From Rugosibacter sp. (GTDB lineage: Bacteria > Pseudomonadota > Gammaproteobacteria > Burkholderiales > Rhodocyclaceae), in the NCBI GenBank assembly GCA_023257495.1, contig JALRCC010000090.1, positions 1 to 5,057 on the forward strand: DNA of 5,057 bases. Reading direction: 5' to 3'. The position numbers were made by a program, and so were the translations under genes. Below are positions 1-5,057 of this stretch, piece by piece. The notes under the pieces are model-generated. The model had not been told where the DNA came from and did not search any database. It saw only the letters and a list, made by a program, of their open reading frames with translations. Position 1 is the stretch's first letter. Each line of letters starts with the position of its first letter.

Positions 1-356
1 TCAACGCCACCCCGTTCATGGCCCACCTGCCTGAATTTGGCTTTGTCTCTGGCAGTAGCACGCATGCCGATCGGCTGGCAACGATTCGCGATGTCTGGCA
101 ACGCCATCAGCTGATGATAGATCCGCATACGGCGGATGGTGTGAAAGTAGGGCGCGAGCATGGCATCCCGAGCCTGCCCACCGTTGTGCTGGAAACAGCA
201 CAAGCCGTAAAGTTTGCCGAAACCATAGGCGAAGCACTCGATCGCAAACCCTTGCGACCTTTATCGCTTGAAGGGATTGAATCATTACCGCAACAAGTCA
301 CGGTCATGACAGCAGATGTCGAATCAGTTAAAACCTTTGTTGCCGCACGCTGTTGA
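1..356 (+). CDS. thrC: Threonine synthase, C-terminal part (5' end outside window)
   Basis: Threonine synthase is a cytosolic PLP enzyme that converts O-phosphohomoserine to threonine, the last step of threonine synthesis. Only the last 117 residues are visible. The frame is open from base 3 to the TGA at 354-356, and the first visible ATG (base 18) is internal, because the frame continues upstream as NATPF. Recognisable family segments are EFGFVSGSSTHADRLATI, then IDPHTADGVKVGREH, then VVLETAQAVKFAETI, ending in a short tail with VMTADVESVKTFV. These match the C-terminal region of the long (about 430-480 residue) proteobacterial ThrC. The PLP-binding lysine lies upstream of the window and cannot be checked. 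A homoserine dehydrogenase gene often precedes thrC in Proteobacteria, but that is outside the view. I see no hairpin terminator after the stop. The assignment rests on remembered family sequence and is strong. Confidence 0.92.
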   Translation, partial: NATPFMAHLPEFGFVSGSSTHADRLATIRDVWQRHQLMIDPHTADGVKVGREHGIPSLPTVVLETAQAVKFAETIGEALDRKPLRPLSLEGIESLPQQVTVMTADVESVKTFVAARC

Positions 357-393
357 CGTTAATCCGTCCCCTGTCAGCTCGCCAATGACGACA

Positions 394-402
394 TGTTAAA
401 AT
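394..402 (+). promoter_or_regulatory. Possible extended -10 promoter for purB
   Basis: TGTTAAAAT fits the extended -10 pattern TGn followed by TATAAT, with one mismatch in the hexamer (TAAAAT). No convincing -35 hexamer lies 16-18 nt upstream; the best nearby, CTGTCA at 371-376, would need a 20-nt spacer. Extended -10 promoters can work with a poor -35. Transcription would start near 408-411, giving purB a leader of about 80 nt. The site sits 38 nt after the thrC stop, so purB would have its own promoter. This is inference from motif match alone. Confidence 0.4.
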
Positions 403-438
403 CACCGCTCATAGGTATGCTGGCCTCGCCCGCTGACT

Positions 439-1857
<1,419 letters not shown>

Positions 1858-1886
1858 CTTCACAAAACTCACACGGCACAGTGGAT

Positions 1887-2210
1887 ATGACATTTGCAGA
1901 CCAATTAAAGCAGCTCCCGAAAATTTCACATCTGGCATCCATTGTTTTACTGGACGCACAGGCATGTGTCGTCGCTGAAATTGAAAACAAGCCAGGCCAG
2001 GCAGGCTCGGTCGCTGTCTATAACCATCTTGGTCAGATATATGGTGCCATTACCCCTGATGCCGCTAGTAAAGGCCTCGATTTGTATGCAGAACATACAG
2101 AAGACGCACGCCTCAACCCCGGCAAGCATCCCAATATCGATCGTCTCTTGGCCATCGTTGCGGGCACACTTGGCACCTTACGCGTAAAACACGTTTTCGC
2201 CACACCTTGA
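1887..2210 (+). CDS. Small uncharacterised protein, DUF2322-like
   Basis: This 107-residue protein has no known function to me. It resembles, from memory, the DUF2322 family of small bacterial proteins. It has no signal peptide or membrane segment and is probably cytosolic. The N-terminal half looks like beta strands (SIVLLDAQACVVAEIENKPG, 18-37, then SVAVYNHLGQIYGAIT, 41-56). The most distinctive part is polar and probably conserved: LYAEHTEDARLNPGKHPNID at 66-85, with His70, His81 and several acidic residues that could form a binding site (inference). An in-frame GTG at 1881 would add two residues (MD); I prefer ATG 1887. Neither start has a strong Shine-Dalgarno; GTGGA lies only 1 nt before the ATG. 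The gene starts 29 nt after purB with no terminator between, so co-transcription and perhaps translational coupling are likely. The reading frame is intact, coding style matches its neighbours, and I consider it a real gene. Confidence 0.8.
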   Translation: MTFADQLKQLPKISHLASIVLLDAQACVVAEIENKPGQAGSVAVYNHLGQIYGAITPDAASKGLDLYAEHTEDARLNPGKHPNIDRLLAIVAGTLGTLRVKHVFATP

Positions 2211-2298
2211 TCATCCGGCGTTTGACGGTAGCTTTTTCAGTGCAGCGTCTTGATGTAGTTTTTGGTTTTTCCTCGCTTTGACTTGCCAGTTGGCTTAC

Positions 2299-2304
2299 AG
2301 GAGA
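2299..2304 (+). promoter_or_regulatory. Ribosome binding site that fixes the GST start
   Basis: AGGAGA lies 6 nt before ATG 2311, a near-ideal Shine-Dalgarno and spacing. It rules in favour of ATG 2311 over the in-frame TTG at 2278, which would place this motif inside the coding region and add eleven residues unlike any GST N-terminus. It is the only strong Shine-Dalgarno in the window. Confidence 0.8.
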
Positions 2305-2310
2305 CCGCCC

Positions 2311-2973
2311 ATGCCGCAATATCGTCTTTACCATTCCCCAGGCGCTTGCTCGCTTGCCGCCCACATTACATTTGAAGAGCTTGGCGCAGTGGGCGTGACT
2401 TGCGAACCCATTCGAGTCGTCATCGCTGAAGGACAAAATCAAACGCCCGAGTATCTGGCAATCAATCCACGCGGCAGAGTGCCTGCATTAGTCATTCGCG
2501 AGGGAGACACTGATCTGGTACTCACTGAACTATCGGCCATTCTGATTTATCTTGCACGAACCTATCCGGCCGCCAGTCTTTTGCCGCTGGACGATATCCT
2601 GTCTTTTGCACGCGCGGTGGAATGGATGAGCTGGCTTGGTGCGACGATGCATGCCAGTGGCGTGCGCACCGTGTTGCGTCCGGATCGATTCATCAGTGAT
2701 CCTGCTACGGTAGAGTCGGTAAAAATTCGGGGGACAGAAAATGTAAAAATCGGTTTCGCCGATATTGAGTCGCGGCTTCATGGCCACACTTGGGCGCTGG
2801 GCGAGCACTACTCAATGGTCGACGCCTATCTGCTGGTGTTCTTCCGCTGGGGGACTCGTATCGGGCTCCCCATGCGCACGGATTCCCCGCACTACACGCG
2901 CATTATGGATGCCGTACGCGCACGACCTGCAGTACAGCGCGCAATAGCCCACGAGGGCATACAGATCGAATAA
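2311..2973 (+). CDS. Glutathione S-transferase family protein, beta-class-like
   Basis: Proteins of this family bind glutathione and conjugate it to electrophiles or reduce disulfides and peroxides; the substrate here cannot be told. The 220-residue length is typical. The N-terminal thioredoxin-like domain (about 1-84) begins YRLYHSPGACSLAAHI; Cys13 matches the Cys10 of E. coli GstA that marks the beta class. NPRGRVPAL (52-60) holds the cis-proline, Pro58, and TELSAILIYLA (72-82) holds the acidic residue that contacts the glutathione gamma-glutamyl group. The all-alpha C-terminal domain has EWMSWLGATMH with His114, followed by LRPDRF. It also has GEHYSMVDAYL, whose Ser168-x-x-Asp171 is the usual N-capping box. 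The gene has its own strong Shine-Dalgarno and stands 100 nt after the DUF2322-like gene; I found no convincing promoter or terminator between them. It faces secF tail to tail. I avoid a gene symbol because GST paralogues are numerous. Confidence 0.9.
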   Translation: MPQYRLYHSPGACSLAAHITFEELGAVGVTCEPIRVVIAEGQNQTPEYLAINPRGRVPALVIREGDTDLVLTELSAILIYLARTYPAASLLPLDDILSFARAVEWMSWLGATMHASGVRTVLRPDRFISDPATVESVKIRGTENVKIGFADIESRLHGHTWALGEHYSMVDAYLLVFFRWGTRIGLPMRTDSPHYTRIMDAVRARPAVQRAIAHEGIQIE

Positions 2974-2993
2974 AACCGGTGTGAAAATCGTTT

Positions 2994-3006
2994 CCCCAGG
3001 GTGGGG
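2994..3006. repeat. Short GC-rich hairpin after the GST gene
   Basis: CCCC (2994-2997) pairs with GGGG (3003-3006) around a 5-nt loop AGGGT. It lies 20 nt past the GST stop. Read from the - strand it is followed by AAACGATTTTC, so there is only a weak, displaced T-run. It may take part in ending transcription of either convergent gene, or compete with the larger hairpin beside it. Confidence 0.45.
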
Positions 3007-3007
3007 C

Positions 3008-3051
3008 GTTTCCTTGAGTGAAATTGGTGGAATGATTTCACCCAAGGAAAC
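3008..3051. terminator. Long hairpin between convergent genes, possible bidirectional terminator
   Basis: The left arm 3008-3024 (GTTTCCTTGAGTGAAAT) and right arm 3035-3051 (ATTTCACCCAAGGAAAC) form a 17-bp inverted repeat with a single imperfect position and a 10-nt loop. In RNA from the - strand the odd position is a G-U pair, so the stem is unbroken; in RNA from the + strand it is an A-C mismatch. It sits 34 nt after the GST stop and 20 nt after the secF stop, where a shared terminator is expected. Neither side has the U-tract of a classic intrinsic terminator. It may therefore act as a 3'-end stabiliser, or as a stop with Rho's help. The symmetry is visible; the function is inferred. Confidence 0.6.
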
Positions 3052-3071
3052 TGCAGGAACGGCAAACCCGA

Positions 3072-4049
3072 TTAAACGACAGCTTCCTGCTTTTCAACCT
3101 TGGCTTTAATAAACTGCTCGCGCGATACACCCAGCCACATGACCAGCGGGCTAGCCACAAGGACTGAAGAATAAATTCCGAACAAGATGCCAATGGTCAA
3201 TGCGAGCGCGAAATAATGCAATGCCGTGCCGCCGAAAATCAGCATTGAAGTCACCATCATCTGCGTGCATCCGTGAGTAATCACCGTCCGTGAAATCGTA
3301 CTGGTAATCGCATGATCCAGCACCTGCGGTGTCGTCAAACCGCGTTTCTTTTTAAAAGTCTCACGCACACGGTCAAACACAACGACTGATTCATTGACGG
3401 AATAACCCAGAACCGCCAGCACTGCAGCTAACACAGGCAAAGAAAACTCCCACTGGAAGAGCGCAAAAAAGCCAAGAATAATGATCACATCATGCAAATT
3501 GGCAATGATGGCAGACACGGCAAAACGCCATTCAAAACGCAATGCCAAATAAGCCACAATGCCAAGCACGACACAAAGCAAGGCAAGTGAACCATCCGAG
3601 GCCAGCTCCTTGCCAACCTGCGGCCCGACAAACTCAACTCGCTTGAGTTGGGGTTGATTGGCTGGCATGGTGCCATTTGCCGCCGTATTACCAGCGCCGA
3701 CTTTTTGCAACGACGCCATGACCCGCTCGCCCACTTTGGATGAGCTGACATCTTGCCCCTCGCCTTTAGCAGGCGGTACGCGAATCAATACATCACGTGA
3801 CGAACCAAAGTTTTGCACTTGGGTATCTGCAAATCCATCGACTTCCAGCTGGTGACGTAGATCTTCCAGTACAGGAGCATGCGGATAGCCCACCTCAAGC
3901 AGCGTTCCCCCGGTAAATTCAATAGAGAAGCTCAAGCCACGGGTTACCAGAAAAAACACCGCCAGCAAGAAAGTGATCAACGAAATGATGTTGAACACCA
4001 AGGCATGACGCATGAAAGGAATATCTTTTTTAATACGGAAAAATTCCAT
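3072..4049 (-). CDS. secF: Protein translocase subunit SecF
   Basis: SecF is an inner-membrane protein that with SecD uses the proton motive force to help pull exported proteins through SecYEG. The 325-residue product shows the six-helix plan: a first membrane helix near 15-36, a periplasmic region to about 150, then hydrophobic segments near 153-170, 176-198, 203-226, 262-280 and 283-306. Family motifs are IEFTGGTLLEV (43-53), FGSSRDVLIRVPP (81-93), RVEFVGPQVGKEL (137-149), HDVIIILG (186-193) and GYSVNESVVVFDRVRE (215-230). Glu220 replaces the Asp of E. coli SecF, as I recall for other betaproteobacteria. Residues 115-135 are rich in Gly, Ala, Asn and Pro and are about 11 residues longer than in E. 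coli. ATG 4049 is supported by GAGAG (4056-4060) 6 nt upstream and by an N-terminus typical of the family. The gene starts 61 nt after secD and is probably co-transcribed with it. Confidence 0.97.
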   Translation of the reverse strand: MEFFRIKKDIPFMRHALVFNIISLITFLLAVFFLVTRGLSFSIEFTGGTLLEVGYPHAPVLEDLRHQLEVDGFADTQVQNFGSSRDVLIRVPPAKGEGQDVSSSKVGERVMASLQKVGAGNTAANGTMPANQPQLKRVEFVGPQVGKELASDGSLALLCVVLGIVAYLALRFEWRFAVSAIIANLHDVIIILGFFALFQWEFSLPVLAAVLAVLGYSVNESVVVFDRVRETFKKKRGLTTPQVLDHAITSTISRTVITHGCTQMMVTSMLIFGGTALHYFALALTIGILFGIYSSVLVASPLVMWLGVSREQFIKAKVEKQEAVV

Positions 4050-4055
4050 TTTTAT

Positions 4056-4060
4056 CTCTC
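4056..4060 (-). promoter_or_regulatory. Ribosome binding site of secF
   Basis: On the - strand GAGAG precedes the secF ATG with a 6-nt spacer (ATAAAA). It is a moderate Shine-Dalgarno that supports independent initiation at secF despite the 61-nt gap after secD. Confidence 0.55.
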
Positions 4061-4080
4061 GTCTTTACTTTAGGCTGTCA

Positions 4081-4100
4081 GATTGGCCGACGGGCGAATC
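4081..4100. repeat. Imperfect inverted repeat in the secD-secF gap
   Basis: GATT (4081-4084) pairs with AATC (4097-4100) and GCC (4086-4088) with GGC (4093-4095), separated by one G-G (C-C in the - strand RNA) mismatch and closing a 4-nt loop. In the secDF message this would be a modest 7-bp interrupted hairpin starting 10 nt after the secD stop. It may be chance or a minor mRNA stability element. Confidence 0.35.
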
Positions 4101-4110
4101 ACGTTTATCT

Positions 4111-5057
4111 TTACGCCTTGCTACCACTGGACTTCCATATCTGGCCGATCGACAGGCCATCGAGCTTGCGGCGGCGACCATAAATCAGGTTGACCAGCGC
4201 ACGGGAAATCACGACCGAGCTGAAGATAGAAGTCAAAATACCCAGGCAATGCACCACCGCAAAACCGCGTACCGCACCGGAACCAAACACCAACAAGGAG
4301 ATACCAGCGATCAAGGTGGTGACATTGGAATCAACAATCGTCGCCCAAGCCCGTTCGTAACCTGCCGTTATAGCGGCTTGGGGCGTACCTCCACTGCGCA
4401 ACTCTTCGCGGATGCGTTCGTTGATCAATACGTTGGAATCAATGGCCATCCCCAGTGCCAGCGCAATGGCAGCAATCCCCGGCAGCGTCAGCGTCGCTTG
4501 CAGCAACGAGAGCAAAGCGACCAGCAACAGCAGATTAGCTGAGAGCGCGATGACCGAGACCACACCAAACATGAGGTAATAGGCCATCATGAACACCGCG
4601 ATAGCAGTAAACCCCCACAACGTGGAATGAAACCCCTTGGCAATATTGTCTGCGCCCAGGCTGGGGCCGATGGTGCGTTCTTCAATGATTTCCATCGGTG
4701 CGGCCAGTGAGCCAGCGCGTAATAACAAGGCCACATCGGCGGCTTCAGTGGTAGTCATGCGACCTGAAATTTGCACTCGCCCGCCGCCGATTTCCGAACG
4801 AATCACTGGTGCGGTGACCACTTCGCCCTTGCCTTTTTCAATCAGCAAAATTGCCATGCGGCGGCCAACGCTTTCGCGCGTCACATCCTTGAAAATTCGT
4901 GCGCCGGCAGCATCCAATGTCAAGTGGACTGCGGCTTCCCGCGTTTCTCCATCGAACCCAGGCTGAGCATCCGTCAAGCGCTCCCCCGTCAACACGACTT
5001 GCTTTTTCACCAGCAAAGGACGCCCCGCGCGCTCGACATAGTATTCCGTCCCCACCG
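4111..5057 (-). CDS. secD: Protein translocase subunit SecD, C-terminal part (5' end outside window)
   Basis: SecD is the partner of SecF in the proton-driven export complex of the inner membrane. About 315 of the usual 600 or so residues are visible. The frame stays open to the right edge, and the GTG at 5055 is an internal valine rather than a start. Counting from that valine, the visible part holds the end of the large periplasmic region (to about 140). It carries LLRAGSLAAPMEIIEERTIG (111-130), followed by PSLGADNI. Five hydrophobic stretches follow, near 144-162, 165-185, 190-206, 244-259 and 264-291. GMAIDSNVLINERIREEL (202-219) contains the membrane aspartate, Asp206, conserved in the family and reported as essential in Thermus SecDF (Asp340). 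VDSNVTTLI (241-249) and the ending LSIGQIW are also typical. secF follows 61 nt downstream. yajC normally precedes secD, beyond the window. Confidence 0.97.
   Translation of the reverse strand, partial: VGTEYYVERAGRPLLVKKQVVLTGERLTDAQPGFDGETREAAVHLTLDAAGARIFKDVTRESVGRRMAILLIEKGKGEVVTAPVIRSEIGGGRVQISGRMTTTEAADVALLLRAGSLAAPMEIIEERTIGPSLGADNIAKGFHSTLWGFTAIAVFMMAYYLMFGVVSVIALSANLLLLVALLSLLQATLTLPGIAAIALALGMAIDSNVLINERIREELRSGGTPQAAITAGYERAWATIVDSNVTTLIAGISLLVFGSGAVRGFAVVHCLGILTSIFSSVVISRALVNLIYGRRRKLDGLSIGQIWKSSGSKA

Noticed and set aside
353..358. TTGACG overlapping the thrC stop as a -35 box for purB
   Set aside because: It is 38 nt from the only good -10 (397-402), and no -10-like hexamer lies 16-18 nt after it.
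2215..2235. Possible intrinsic terminator after the DUF2322-like gene (CCG...CGG followed by TAGCTTTTT)
   Set aside because: The stem is only three base pairs with a long loop, too weak to call; the later T-rich stretch at 2256-2270 has no hairpin before it either.
2278..2283. TTGACT before the GST gene as a -35 box, or TTG 2278 as its start codon
   Set aside because: No -10 follows at the right distance, and the strong Shine-Dalgarno at 2299-2304 puts the start at ATG 2311.
2113..2442. 109-codon open frame on the - strand spanning the DUF2322-like and GST genes
   Set aside because: It crosses two real genes and their gap on the opposite strand and has a composition typical of an antisense shadow (many Arg, Cys and Ser).
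2812..3045. 77-codon - strand frame over the GST end and the convergent hairpin
   Set aside because: Its start region falls on the long hairpin, no family pattern is visible, and most of it is antisense to the GST gene.
4012..4542. 176-codon open frame on the + strand across secD and the secD-secF gap
   Set aside because: It lies opposite well-supported secD and secF, is rich in Gln, Arg and Asn without any family motif, and has no upstream ribosome binding site.
5053..5055. GTG as the start of secD
   Set aside because: The visible protein is only the C-terminal half of SecD and the frame stays open to the window edge, so this is an internal valine.

Overview
The window looks like ordinary chromosomal DNA of a Proteobacterium, most likely a betaproteobacterium. 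SecF begins MEFFRIKKDIPFMRHALVFN and carries a GYSVNESVVVFDR motif, with Glu where gammaproteobacterial SecF has Asp. SecD ends in LSIGQIW. I recall all three as betaproteobacterial features, but this is from memory and no search was run. Base composition is moderate and even, and I see no transposase, integrase, tRNA, rRNA or CRISPR array.

Layout. The left edge holds the 3' end of a threonine synthase gene (thrC, + strand). A 133-nt gap follows with a possible extended -10 promoter, a 10-bp palindrome and a C-rich tract. Next come purB (adenylosuccinate lyase, +) and, 29 nt after it, a small gene of unknown function resembling the DUF2322 family (+), probably in the same transcript. After a 100-nt gap with no clear terminator there is a beta-class-like glutathione S-transferase gene (+) with a good ribosome binding site. 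The right part lies on the - strand: secF, preceded by the 3' portion of secD, which runs off the right edge. The GST gene and secF converge on a 98-nt gap containing a long, nearly perfect hairpin next to a shorter GC-rich one, with no U-tract on either side.

How the genes work together. ThrC (threonine synthesis) and PurB (purine synthesis) are core anabolic enzymes that share only position and strand. SecD and SecF form the membrane complex that uses the proton motive force to help Sec-dependent export; secD is upstream of secF with a 61-nt gap, as expected for co-transcription. The GST is probably a stand-alone cytosolic enzyme.

No new multi-gene system is visible. The points worth a second look are small: the convergent hairpin pair, the C-rich (opposite strand G-rich) tract just before purB together with its missing Shine-Dalgarno, the uncharacterised gene behind purB, and a low-complexity insertion in SecF. 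No gap between genes exceeds 300 nt.
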